NCBI GenBank assembly: GCA_964525945.1
Contig: CAZGKX010000004.1
Coordinates: 1 to 64,000, forward strand
Length of the DNA: 64,000 bases
From: CAZGKX01 sp964525945
Lineage (GTDB): Bacteria > Pseudomonadota > Gammaproteobacteria > Legionellales > Legionellaceae
Direction: 5' to 3'
The translations under genes and the position numbers were made by a program. Of the stretch, positions 9,074 through 17,112 are shown piece after piece; the stretch's first letter is position 1; every line of letters starts with the position of its first letter. Below the pieces are notes generated by a model. It saw nothing but the letters and a program-made list of their open reading frames with translations. It was not told the DNA's origin and made no database searches.

Positions 9074-9673
9074 TCATGCGCCCTTCTTCGTCAATGAACG
9101 GATAGCTTTTAAATCATTGAGCATTTCTCTTACCTTATTTAATGGCAAGCCCATGACAGAATAAAAACAACCATCAATGCGTGAAATAAATTGCCCGATA
9201 TAGCTTTGAATGCCATAACCGCCGGATTTATCTTTGTAATTGCCACTGGTTAAGTAGTGTTTTATTTCACTGTCCGTGATGTTTGAAAACGTCACGAAGG
9301 TTTTATTCATTTCAATTTTTTGATAATCGTAAAAAGTGATGCCGACACTGGTGATAACTTCGTGGGTTTTACCAGTGTAGCGTTTTATCATTTGAAACGC
9401 GTCTTGTTCATCAAAAGGTTTACCTAAAATAACACCGTCCAAAACTACTTCCGTATCGGCACAGATTACCGGCAGGGGGGGCAGTTGATTCTGTATGATT
9501 GTCTCCCAGGCCGCGTCCAGTTTTTCTTTGGTGATACGTTTAGAATAAGCATCCGATGTTTCATTCGGCGCTACTACCTCAGGCGTATCAAAAGGAAGGA
9601 TTTCAAATTCAACTTCCATTTGTTCCAGTAATTCACGCCGTCTAGGACTTTTTGAAGCTAAATATATTTTCAT
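9074..9673 (-). CDS. maf: Maf/YhdE-like nucleotide pyrophosphatase
   Basis: This Maf-family house-cleaning enzyme hydrolyses non-canonical or selected NTPs (YhdE-type members act on dTTP/UTP). The N-terminal signature 'LASKSPRRRELLEQ' and the catalytic Asp of 'ICADTEVVLDG' (Asp73) are present, with 'GGYGIQSYIGQFISRI' and 'VMGLPLNKV' toward the C-terminus. I start at 9673, which gives 199 residues beginning 'MKIYLASKSPRR' as in the family. An upstream in-frame Met at 9745 would add 24 residues of unrelated sequence. Confidence 0.93.
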   Translation of the reverse strand: MKIYLASKSPRRRELLEQMEVEFEILPFDTPEVVAPNETSDAYSKRITKEKLDAAWETIIQNQLPPLPVICADTEVVLDGVILGKPFDEQDAFQMIKRYTGKTHEVITSVGITFYDYQKIEMNKTFVTFSNITDSEIKHYLTSGNYKDKSGGYGIQSYIGQFISRIDGCFYSVMGLPLNKVREMLNDLKAIRSLTKKGA

Positions 9674-9813
9674 ACGTGAGACAGAAAAGTGACAAAAAAT
9701 TATTTTAACATGCAGATGCAATATACTCTCTAAAAGAATCGGCAAGTCGATGAGGCCTATAGAAAAAAGGAGACTAATCGTTTGTAACTAATTTGAGATA
9801 GAATGTACTTTAT

Positions 9814-10621
9814 ATGAGTTTATACCAGAATTTATATAGATTTTATTATACATACAGAGATTTTTCATCTGTTCATAGCTCCGATCTAGAAGAAAAACAA
9901 AAAACAGAAAGAGTGTTCCAAAATGAATTTACAAATTACTATAATGCCTTCAAAGATTCTAAAACATACAAGACAACGTGGTTAAAAGAAACACAAAATA
10001 ATCATTTAAAACTTCTTGATGATCGCCTTAACTCTTATTTAGGCGATCATATATACGAGTATAAAGAAGATAATACTACCTTGTGCCCGATCGAATTGAT
10101 TGCCTTTGTATTATATACTGATGTGTTCTTGATCCAAATGGAGATTTTTTTGTGTTCACACACACGTTTGGTCGAGGCCATTCATAAATTAGTTAGAAAG
10201 ACTAGAGCCTCTAATTACCGAGTCCGAACAAGCTGTGTCCGTACAAAAGGCTTCCGCAAACTAAAAATTTAAATTCAATATTGCAGCGCGCGAAACGATT
10301 GTTAAACGGATTACAATCACATGCTGATGATGAAATAAAAAGAACCTGTACAATTAGGCGCAATTAACGATCAAATATTGCACAGAAATTTCTGGGATTA
10401 GCGACTACCTCCTTGAGTAAATGAGCAGCAGAGATCAATGCATTGCCTGAAGATGCAGAAGTACTCAAAGGATAATTACTCACATCTCCCTTCTATATCT
10501 AGACCTTCGTCGCCATATAGAGCAGGTCAATGGTCGACATTTTCGAGGCACGAATGAAACCCAAATTTCAGTATGGAATGAAGCCGCTAGATTATTGGCT
10601 CTGTACTCTTTCTTTCCTTAA
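9814..10621 (+). pseudogene. Decayed AT-rich gene, several frameshifts
   Basis: An intact 152-codon frame opens at 9814 ('MSLYQNLYRFYYTYRDFSS...'), but its last 25 or so codons look wrong. Around 10185-10260 another frame reads plausible protein ('LEPLITESEQAVSVQKASAN'). It is followed by further coding-like pieces in shifting frames: 'ILQRAKRLLNGLQSHADDE' (about 10279-10335), 'AAEINALPEDAEVLKG' (about 10427-10473) and 'RHIEQVNGRHFRGTNE' running to 'ARLLALYSFFP' with a stop at 10619-10621. The whole stretch therefore looks like one former gene of roughly 260 residues broken by at least three frameshifts or deletions. I do not recognise the family; the AT-rich, helical character resembles Legionella orphan or effector genes. 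The first 125 codons might still be translated. Confidence 0.65.
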
Positions 10622-10632
10622 GTTACCAGGAG

Positions 10633-11847
10633 CTAAACAGAGACTGACAATACGTCGGCTTTTTGTAAAAAATTATCACGTTTGAATAATGTTTTCATAT
10701 TGCGCAACGCTTGCCGAATGCGTTGAGAGTTTTCAATCAAACCAAATCGGACGTATCCGTCGCCTTGTTGACCAAAACCAATGCCTGGGGAAACAGCAAC
10801 ATGCGCTTCTTTTAACAAATATTTGCAAAATTCCAAGGAGCCCATGTGTTGGTAAAAGGCAGGAATTTTAGCCCAGAGAAACATGGTCGCTTTCGGTCGT
10901 TCCACGTGCCATCCAATATCATTCAAGCCATCGCATAGCACATTACGGCGTTTTTCATATAAATCACGAATTTCATGGACGCACGTATCAGGCCCCTCCA
11001 ATGCAGCAATCGCAGCGACTTGAATAGGGGTAAACGTTCCATAATCCAAATAAGATTTAATACGAGTAAGCGCTGCAACCAGCTCTGCGTTACCGCAGGC
11101 AAATCCGACTCGCCAACCAGGCATATTGTACGATTTTGACAAAGAATACGTTTCTATGGCGATATCAATGGCACCAGGGACCTGCAAGATGGAAGGGGCT
11201 TTGTAACCATCGAACACAATGTCTGCATACGCCAAATCATGAATCACCCAAATGTTGTGTTGCTTGGCCAAGGCAATAACTTGTTCGAAAAACGGATATT
11301 CAACGCAATGCGTGCTTGGATTGGCTGGAAAACTGATCACCAAAGCCTTGGGTTTTGGCCACGATTGCACAATGGCCTGTTCAATGGCCTGCAAAAATTG
11401 CTGTTCATCAATCAAAGGAATTTGTTTTACGTTTGCACCGGCAATGACAAAACCATAGGTATGAATGGGGTACGCCGGATCAGGGACAAGAACCGTATCG
11501 CCAGGTCCTGATATGGCCAATGCCAAATGCGCAAGACCTTCTTTGGAACCAATCGTGGTGACAATTTCCGTTTCACTGTTTAACGTGACTTGATAATGCC
11601 GCTGATACCAACTGGCCATAGCACGTCGTAAACGTGGGATCCCTTTTGACATGGAGTAACGGTGGGTGTCAGGGCGTTGGGCCGTTTCAATCAGTTTATC
11701 GACAATGTGCTGGGGGGTTGGTTGATCTGGATTACCCATTCCAAAGTCAATGATATCCTCCTGACGAGCTCGCGCTTCCGATTTTAGCTGGTTAAGGGTG
11801 TTAAAAACATAAGGGGGTAGACGTTGGATACGAGAAAATTGGCTCAT
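10633..11847 (-). CDS. alaC: Alanine aminotransferase AlaC-type
   Basis: This class-I PLP-dependent aminotransferase of 404 residues resembles AlaC (glutamate-pyruvate transaminase), which makes alanine from pyruvate. 'RLPPYVFNTLNQLKSEARA' and 'DIIDFGMGNPDQPTP' are hallmark N-terminal segments, and the Schiff-base lysine is Lys238 in 'ETYSLSKSYNMPGWRVGF'. 'PANPSTHCVE' is the substrate/PLP region. I start at the ATG at 11847 ('MSQFSRIQRLPPY'); an in-frame Met at 11892 adds 15 hydrophobic residues not expected in this cytosolic family. Confidence 0.9.
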   Translation of the reverse strand: MSQFSRIQRLPPYVFNTLNQLKSEARARQEDIIDFGMGNPDQPTPQHIVDKLIETAQRPDTHRYSMSKGIPRLRRAMASWYQRHYQVTLNSETEIVTTIGSKEGLAHLALAISGPGDTVLVPDPAYPIHTYGFVIAGANVKQIPLIDEQQFLQAIEQAIVQSWPKPKALVISFPANPSTHCVEYPFFEQVIALAKQHNIWVIHDLAYADIVFDGYKAPSILQVPGAIDIAIETYSLSKSYNMPGWRVGFACGNAELVAALTRIKSYLDYGTFTPIQVAAIAALEGPDTCVHEIRDLYEKRRNVLCDGLNDIGWHVERPKATMFLWAKIPAFYQHMGSLEFCKYLLKEAHVAVSPGIGFGQQGDGYVRFGLIENSQRIRQALRNMKTLFKRDNFLQKADVLSVSV

Positions 11848-11956
11848 CTTAAATGCCCAGCTAAATGAAATAATGTGGCATATATAATACAAATGAATGA
11901 AGAAATTTGCAAATTCAGTTACCTATACAGGACAAGCCGTTTCGGTCATAACCCCC

Positions 11957-12736
11957 TCATTTGGGCATTTGCATGTTGTTTAAAAACTCGGTGAGATGAT
12001 GTTTGTTTTCTTGTTGCAAATATTGCGTAATCCGTTGTAATTCATGGGCATATTCGTCATGATTGATCATGCCCCGTATCCGTTCAAAACGCAGATAAAC
12101 ACCATACGTGTTCAAGACATCTGTTTCACAATAATTGCGTATTCCTGCTAAATTGCCCGCTTGGTATTCGTCCCACACTTTATTTCCGCTCATGCCCATT
12201 TTTCCGGGAAAGCCCAATAGCGTGGCAATATCGTCCAGCGGGGCGAACGCTTTGTTCTGGTAAGCTGCTAAAACGTCCATCAAATCAAGGTGGCGGTAAT
12301 GAAAACGATTGAGGTAGTTGTTCCAACGAAACGCTTGCTGATGCTCGCCTGTTTCCCAATAATTTGCGGCAGGAATGCCGTGCAGTAGTGAACGAAAATG
12401 CAGCACAGGTAGATCAAAACCACAGCCGTTCCAACTGACCAGGGTCGGCGTGTATTTCTCGATCCCACCAAAAAAACGCTTGATTAAATCAGCCTCATCA
12501 TCGGATTGCTCATCGCCTAAAGACCACACCTTTAATTGCGTAGGTGTGCTTAACACCAATGAAATTGCTACAATTTTTTGCAAATAATGCGGCAGGAAAT
12601 CGTGTCCCACTTTTGCTCGTCGCATCGCATAAAGTGCTTGTGCTGTTTCTGCATCGGACAAGCCTTCCAAATGATGTAATTTACGACCTGCCTCTACATC
12701 AGGAACTGTTTCAATGTCAAACACAAGAACGGTCAT
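11957..12736 (-). CDS. PolB-like predicted 3'-5' exonuclease
   Basis: This 259-residue protein has the DEDD exonuclease core seen in the 'predicted 3'-5' exonuclease related to PolB' family (PF10108-like). Motif I is 'VFDIETVPD' at the N-terminus. Motif II lies around 'LVSWNGCGFDLPVLHFRSL', and motif III is 'NYCETDVLNTYGVYLRF'. It probably degrades DNA or RNA 3' ends in the cytoplasm, but its physiological role is not established. It lies between alaC and hutI, all on the minus strand, with gaps of about 110 and 57 bases. Confidence 0.82.
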   Translation of the reverse strand: MTVLVFDIETVPDVEAGRKLHHLEGLSDAETAQALYAMRRAKVGHDFLPHYLQKIVAISLVLSTPTQLKVWSLGDEQSDDEADLIKRFFGGIEKYTPTLVSWNGCGFDLPVLHFRSLLHGIPAANYWETGEHQQAFRWNNYLNRFHYRHLDLMDVLAAYQNKAFAPLDDIATLLGFPGKMGMSGNKVWDEYQAGNLAGIRNYCETDVLNTYGVYLRFERIRGMINHDEYAHELQRITQYLQQENKHHLTEFLNNMQMPK

Positions 12737-12793
12737 GCGGTGGTGTCCTATTTTAATATTTTGATAAAGCCTAGAGCGCCAAATGCGCGTCCA

Positions 12794-13990
12794 TCAAACA
12801 ATTTTTCCAGCTTTAACGATGGTGTGGCAATAGTTTATCGATGGATTGTAAACAATATCATGAGGGTCTTTGCAGGACCAGATGATTAAATCAGCTCTTT
12901 TTCCACGTTCAATGCTTCCAACCTGTTGATCAATATCAAGTGCTTTGGCCGCATTGATGGTGACCGCGTGCCAAACTTCATCCATGGTTAAACCAAACAA
13001 CAAGCACCCCATGTTCATCATCAAAGGCAGCGTTAAAAAAGGTGAAGTGCCTGGATTTGAATCCGTCGCAATGGCCATAGGGATGTGGTGCGCTCGTAAG
13101 GCTGCAATAGGTGGTTGTTTATGTTCTTTTAAGAAATAGAATGCGCCTGGTAAAAGGACTGCCACTGTGTTATGTGTTGCCAACTGTTGGCAATCCTCAG
13201 ACGATAAAAATTCCAAATGATCCACGGATTTAGCGCCATATTGTGCGGCTAAAAGCGCACCTTTTTGATCCGTTAGTTGTTCCGCATGCAGTTTCAATTG
13301 AAAACCGTATTGCTGCGCTGCTACAAATAAACGTTCAACTTGAGCTGGTGAAAAAGCAATGGATTCGCAAAAAGCATCCACAAATTTAGCCAGTTTCCGC
13401 TCGGAAATAATGGGCAACATGTGGGAAATGATGTCATCGATATAAGCATCACTGTTTTTCTTGTATTCGGGTGGAACCGCATGAGCTCCTAAGAAAGTTC
13501 CAATCACGGAGATGTTTAGCTTTGTTTCAAGCAATTGGGCCACAGCCAGGATTTTAATTTCTGTTTCTAGATCCAACCCATACCCAGATTTTATCTCCAC
13601 CGTGGTTGTGCCATGTTTTAACATAATTTCAGCACGCATCACAGCGAGTGCCGTGAGCTCTTCAACGCTTGCTTCGCGCGTGGCCTTTACAGTGGACATA
13701 ATACCACCGCCTGCTTGAGCAATATCGACATAAGTCGCGCCCTTTAAACGCATGGAAAACTCATCCGCGCGGTTACCGGCATACACAAGGTGGGTATGGC
13801 AATCAATCAACCCAGGAGTCACCAATTGATTGGAGGCATCAATGGTTTGTTGGGCAGAAGCGTTAATAACACCCGATGCTACTTGTTGGATGACGCCGTT
13901 TTTAATGGCAAGGGAAGCATGCTCTACCATCGGTGTGTCTTTACGCATGGTGGCTATGCGGGCATTGCGAATAATTAAATCATAATCCAT
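12794..13990 (-). CDS. hutI: Imidazolonepropionase
   Basis: This is the third step of histidine degradation, hydrolysing imidazolone-5-propionate to N-formimino-glutamate. It is a 398-residue amidohydrolase-fold protein. The metal-binding 'DCHTHLVYAG' gives His65/His67, followed by 'NRADEFSMRLKGATYVDI' and 'AGGGI'. Further ligands lie in 'LHAEQLTDQKGA', 'SVDHLEFLSSED' and 'IATDSNPGTSP'. It is transcribed away from the qmcA/nfeD pair and is about 3 kb from hutH, so the hut genes do not form one operon here. Confidence 0.95.
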   Translation of the reverse strand: MDYDLIIRNARIATMRKDTPMVEHASLAIKNGVIQQVASGVINASAQQTIDASNQLVTPGLIDCHTHLVYAGNRADEFSMRLKGATYVDIAQAGGGIMSTVKATREASVEELTALAVMRAEIMLKHGTTTVEIKSGYGLDLETEIKILAVAQLLETKLNISVIGTFLGAHAVPPEYKKNSDAYIDDIISHMLPIISERKLAKFVDAFCESIAFSPAQVERLFVAAQQYGFQLKLHAEQLTDQKGALLAAQYGAKSVDHLEFLSSEDCQQLATHNTVAVLLPGAFYFLKEHKQPPIAALRAHHIPMAIATDSNPGTSPFLTLPLMMNMGCLLFGLTMDEVWHAVTINAAKALDIDQQVGSIERGKRADLIIWSCKDPHDIVYNPSINYCHTIVKAGKIV

Positions 13991-14147
13991 TCACTGTTCT
14001 CAGCATGGTGCATTCAATGACTTGAATGTACCCAGCAACGCGAGAAAGATCAAGTCCACAAAAATGGATGAAAACATCGAAATTATCCTGTTCATCAGCA
14101 ATTGGGTTATTATGCTAAACTATACAAAAACCTAATGCGAGACACCC

Positions 14148-15056
14148 ATGATTGCTATATTGCTGATTGTTTTTTTGGCCATTGCCATTGTTTTTATGGG
14201 GGTTAAACAAGTCCCACAAGGTTATGAATGGACAGTGGAACGATTTGGTCGCTATACGCACACTTTATCACCCGGGCTTGCGATCATTGTACCTTTTATT
14301 GATAGGATCGGCGCACAACTTAATTTAATGGAACAAGTCCTCGACATTCCTTCCCAGGAAATCATCAGCTCTGACAATGCCATGGTGAAGGTCGATGCGG
14401 TGGTGTTTTATCAAATTGTGGATACCCCAAAAGCGGCTTACGAAGTGCGAAATTTGGAATTGGCCATGCGAAATTTAATCATGACGAATATTCGCACCGT
14501 TTTGGGCTCTCTCGACTTGGACAGCATGTTATCGCAACGCGATCAAATCAACACCCGTTTGTTAAGTGTTGTTGATCAAGCAACCACGCCCTGGGGCATT
14601 AAAGTCACTCGCGTTGAAATCAAAGAAATTGCACCACCGCGCGATCTCGTGGAGTCAATGGGCCGGCAAATGAAAGCAGAGCGAGACAAACGAGCAACAG
14701 TTCTTGAAGCGGAAGGACAGCGTCAATCCGCTATTTTACGGGCTGAAGGTGAGAAACAAGCCCTTATTTTACAAGCAGAAGGTAATAAAGAAGCCGCGTA
14801 CCGTGAGTCGGAAGCACGGGAAAGATTGGCTGCTGCGGAAGCAAAAGCCACGGAAGTTGTGTCCTTGGCCATTAAAGAAGGGAATGTGCAAGCCATCAAT
14901 TATTTTATTGCACAAAAATACGTTGACGCCTTGGGCGCAATCGCTACCTCCAATAATCAAAAACTAGTTCTGCTGCCTTTAGAGGCAACAAGTATTTTGG
15001 GGTCGCTTACCGGAATCGCCGAAATTGCAAAATCAGCTTTTGCTAAGGAATCGTGA
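14148..15056 (+). CDS. qmcA: SPFH-domain (stomatin/QmcA-like) membrane protein
   Basis: This 302-residue protein has one N-terminal membrane helix ('IAILLIVFLAIAIVFMGV') followed by an SPFH/band-7 domain ('VPQGYEWTVERFGRY', 'PGLAIIVPFIDRI', 'QEIISSDNAMVKVDAVVFYQ'). A long Ala/Glu-rich coiled coil follows (about 170-235, 'AERDKRATVLEAEGQRQSAI'). Such proteins form membrane microdomain scaffolds and regulate proteases such as FtsH. The next gene, nfeD-like, starts 4 bases after the stop; stomatin-NfeD operons are a well-known pair. A 'tatgctaaact' stretch about 40 bases upstream could be the -10 region. Confidence 0.9.
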   Translation: MIAILLIVFLAIAIVFMGVKQVPQGYEWTVERFGRYTHTLSPGLAIIVPFIDRIGAQLNLMEQVLDIPSQEIISSDNAMVKVDAVVFYQIVDTPKAAYEVRNLELAMRNLIMTNIRTVLGSLDLDSMLSQRDQINTRLLSVVDQATTPWGIKVTRVEIKEIAPPRDLVESMGRQMKAERDKRATVLEAEGQRQSAILRAEGEKQALILQAEGNKEAAYRESEARERLAAAEAKATEVVSLAIKEGNVQAINYFIAQKYVDALGAIATSNNQKLVLLPLEATSILGSLTGIAEIAKSAFAKES

Positions 15057-15059
15057 TTC

Positions 15060-15515
15060 ATGAGCAATTTTATTCTGCAGTGGGGTGCCTTGCACTGGAT
15101 AGGACTAGCTGCTTTGTTGTTTATCATTGAAGTCTTGACAGGAACAGGTTTTTTACTGTGGATGGCAATTTCCGCTGTCATGGTGGGTATGCTTTTGAGT
15201 TTAAGCCCATTCTCCGTTGCTGTGCAATTGCTGCTTTTTTCGGTGATTTCAATCGCAGTGGCCGTTGGTTGGCGTCTATACTTGCATTTTAATCCAACAA
15301 AAACCGACCAACCCACATTAAATAAACGTGCCGAGCAATACATTGGTCGTGATTTCATCTTGCAAACCCCGGTTGTAAACGGTATGGGGCAAATCAAAGT
15401 GGATGATAGCTCGTGGCGTGTACGGTGCGACAAAGATCTTCCTGCAGGAACACTAGTTTCTATCGTTGGAGCAGATGGCGTGGTGTTAATCGCCGAGCCT
15501 GTGAAAAAACAATAA
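15060..15515 (+). CDS. NfeD-like membrane protein
   Basis: This 151-residue protein has two or three hydrophobic segments in the first half ('IGLAALLFIIEVLTG', 'LLLSVISIAVAVGW'-like) and a C-terminal OB-fold-like soluble part ('INKVDDSSWRVRCDKDLPAGT'-like, containing the NfeD pattern G..G.V.V.D..WR). NfeD-like proteins are partners of stomatin/SPFH proteins. Its start lies 4 bases after the upstream gene, indicating translational coupling. It is the short form without the ClpP-like protease domain. Confidence 0.88.
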   Translation: MSNFILQWGALHWIGLAALLFIIEVLTGTGFLLWMAISAVMVGMLLSLSPFSVAVQLLLFSVISIAVAVGWRLYLHFNPTKTDQPTLNKRAEQYIGRDFILQTPVVNGMGQIKVDDSSWRVRCDKDLPAGTLVSIVGADGVVLIAEPVKKQ

Positions 15516-15549
15516 ACATTCAATACAATTGCATTGGGAGATTAATATT

Positions 15550-15603
15550 ATGCGCCTTGCTGTTTCTGGGACTCACTTAGAAGCTTATCTACTAAACGCT
15601 TGA
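15550..15603 (+). pseudogene. Possible 17-residue stub of a P-loop-type gene
   Basis: Just after nfeD, a 'gggag' ribosome-like site precedes an ATG that opens 17 codons ('MRLAVSGTH' then 'LEAYLLNA') and a stop. The first nine residues resemble the start of P-loop NTPases (M-R-hydrophobic-A-V-S-G-T-H, normally followed by a GKST-type loop), but the loop is absent. It may be a gene start fused by deletion to unrelated sequence. Its end overlaps the stop of the opposite-strand phosphatase gene. The reading is tentative. Confidence 0.3.
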
Positions 15604-16416
15604 CATTGGTCGACTCACTGCATCAAAAGTTGCCGTTTCACAAAGATTAATCTTTTCTTTAACAATTAATTTATTTTTAGAATTAAGTGCAAATCTAAAT
15701 AGAATAGGCGCAACATGGTCAAGCTTGTATTGGTCGATACCTTGCTCAAATTCACCTGCATAAAGTAACATTTGGAGTATCTGCAAAGCATGAGAATGCC
15801 CTACAATCAGAATATTTTGGCCGTTAAGTAATTCTTCCATGATTTGTTCTAAAAAGGGGATAAGTCTATTTATGAGACACTGGTATGACTCTCCTTCATG
15901 ATTTTGCGGAAAAGTACCAAAAAGTTTTTCAGATTGATAGTATTTATGTCCAAAAGTAATGTTAGGTGGCCTAAAATGTTTATCATGTATATATTTATGA
16001 AATGTTTCACGTAGTTTTTTTTCTATTTCGTTTTTGGACATACCCGTGAAGGCCCCAAAATTACGTTCGGCAAGAGCAATTACTATTGTAATTTCAAGGA
16101 AAGAGACATATTTTGAAAGGACTTCAGCGGTCATATAAGCCCGCCGAAAAGGGGATGCGTATAACCTATCAAATTTAACACCACTTTGAGACAATAATTG
16201 ACCTGTTTGGTGGGTTTTCTCAATACCAGCCGCAGTGGGAATAGAACCATTATTGTAGCCTGCGCAACAATTTTGTAAATTATGATCACTTTCAGCATGG
16301 CGAAGTATACATAACTCCCCTATTTTATTCTTAGATGAATGATGAAAAAAAGCAGATAGGTTATAAAAAGTATTTTTCCTGAGATTTCTTCGGATAAAAA
16401 AAGACGAAGCGTACAT
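15592..16416 (-). CDS. Histidine phosphatase (phosphoglycerate-mutase-like)
   Basis: This 274-residue protein has the RHG-type phosphatase core: 'CILRHAESDHN' (catalytic His in RHAE), 'YASPFRRAYMTAEVL' and 'LIVGHSHALQILQML' (second His). The N-terminal 30 residues ('MYASSFFIRRNLRKN...') precede the core and match no known signal. The codon use is more AT-rich than in neighbouring housekeeping genes. The substrate is unknown: the superfamily includes phosphoglycerate mutases, alpha-ribazole phosphatases and protein phosphatases. Secretion as an effector is possible but unsupported. Confidence 0.8.
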   Translation of the reverse strand: MYASSFFIRRNLRKNTFYNLSAFFHHSSKNKIGELCILRHAESDHNLQNCCAGYNNGSIPTAAGIEKTHQTGQLLSQSGVKFDRLYASPFRRAYMTAEVLSKYVSFLEITIVIALAERNFGAFTGMSKNEIEKKLRETFHKYIHDKHFRPPNITFGHKYYQSEKLFGTFPQNHEGESYQCLINRLIPFLEQIMEELLNGQNILIVGHSHALQILQMLLYAGEFEQGIDQYKLDHVAPILFRFALNSKNKLIVKEKINLCETATFDAVSRPMSSV

Positions 16417-16505
16417 TCATTGTTCTCAATTGAATTATTTGATAAAGCAAACAAAAGGCTCTTACTTACAGAGCCCTCTGCCTATGACCTTATAGATCGG
16501 GAAAT

Positions 16506-16592
16506 TTAAGTAAAAATACGCGATATGATCCAGATGATTGCCAAAATACTCAATGGCACTCCCAGCAACCAAGCAATAATATATTTAAACAT
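16506..16592 (-). CDS. 28-residue hydrophobic membrane peptide
   Basis: On the minus strand, 'aggaaaggtc' precedes an ATG that opens a 28-codon frame: 'MFKYIIAWLLGVPLSI' and then 'LAIIWIISRIFT', with a stop at 16506-16508. It consists of a single membrane helix with a short tail. The good ribosome site with the expected spacing and the coherent hydrophobic composition support real coding. It lies downstream of the PRC-barrel gene on the same strand, about 65 bases away, with a stem-loop between. The function is unknown. Confidence 0.55.
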   Translation of the reverse strand: MFKYIIAWLLGVPLSILAIIWIISRIFT

Positions 16593-16609
16593 GACCTTTC
16601 CTCATAAAG

Positions 16610-16641
16610 CACACACTCCACCAACAGATGGAAGTGTGTGT
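16610..16641. terminator. GT/AC-rich stem-loop
   Basis: 'acacactcca' (16611-16620) and 'tggaagtgtgtgt' (16629-16641) are complementary with one bulged base and an eight-base loop. It lies between the PRC-barrel gene and the 28-codon gene on the minus strand. No clean U-run follows in the minus direction, so it may act as a processing or stability hairpin and not as a full terminator. Confidence 0.4.
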
Positions 16642-16656
16642 AGTTTTGTATTAATT

Positions 16657-17013
16657 TTAATGATGACCTCTGTTTAATGTGCTTCCGTAATAGTCATGGA
16701 TTTGCGTTCCCCATGCCTTACTGGACATATCAGGCCAATGGTCTTTGTCAAATCCAGGGGAATTTTTCAAGCGTTCTTTATCAATGGAAATGGTGAAACA
16801 ATCCATGGTGTTATCGTAAGAAAATATCTCCCAGGGGAGAGCAAAAAGCTTATCTCCCATGCCTAAAAAACCACCATAGGATAGAACAACATAAGCCACT
16901 TTTCCTTGTAATTTATCAAGCATAATGGCTTCAATTTTTCCGAGATCTTCACCCTGAAAATTTTTAACATCTGCGCCAATAATATTGTCGGCATTTACGA
17001 TTTGTTTATTCAT
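16657..17013 (-). CDS. PRC-barrel domain protein
   Basis: This 118-residue protein has an N-terminal PRC-barrel ('ADNIIGADVKNFQGEDLGKIEAIMLD', 'GKVAYVVLSYGGFLGMGDKLFALPW') followed by a charged tail ('FDKDHWPDMSSKAWG'). Stand-alone PRC-barrel proteins of this type are common stress-associated cytoplasmic proteins without an assigned activity. 'aaggagag' is well placed upstream of the ATG. It is followed by the 28-codon membrane peptide gene. Confidence 0.85.
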   Translation of the reverse strand: MNKQIVNADNIIGADVKNFQGEDLGKIEAIMLDKLQGKVAYVVLSYGGFLGMGDKLFALPWEIFSYDNTMDCFTISIDKERLKNSPGFDKDHWPDMSSKAWGTQIHDYYGSTLNRGHH

Positions 17014-17112
17014 GGCAACTCTCCTTGTTGGACTGCAAAAATTATTTTATACAGTATTTATAAGTGTAGACCATTTCATATAATTTTTGATGAAATTAGT
17101 CGTAAATACAAA

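Noticed and set aside
14957..15523. A 188-codon minus-strand frame opposite nfeD and the end of qmcA
   Set aside because: Its composition (Thr/Ser/Pro-rich, no motif) and its full overlap with two recognised genes mark it as a shadow.
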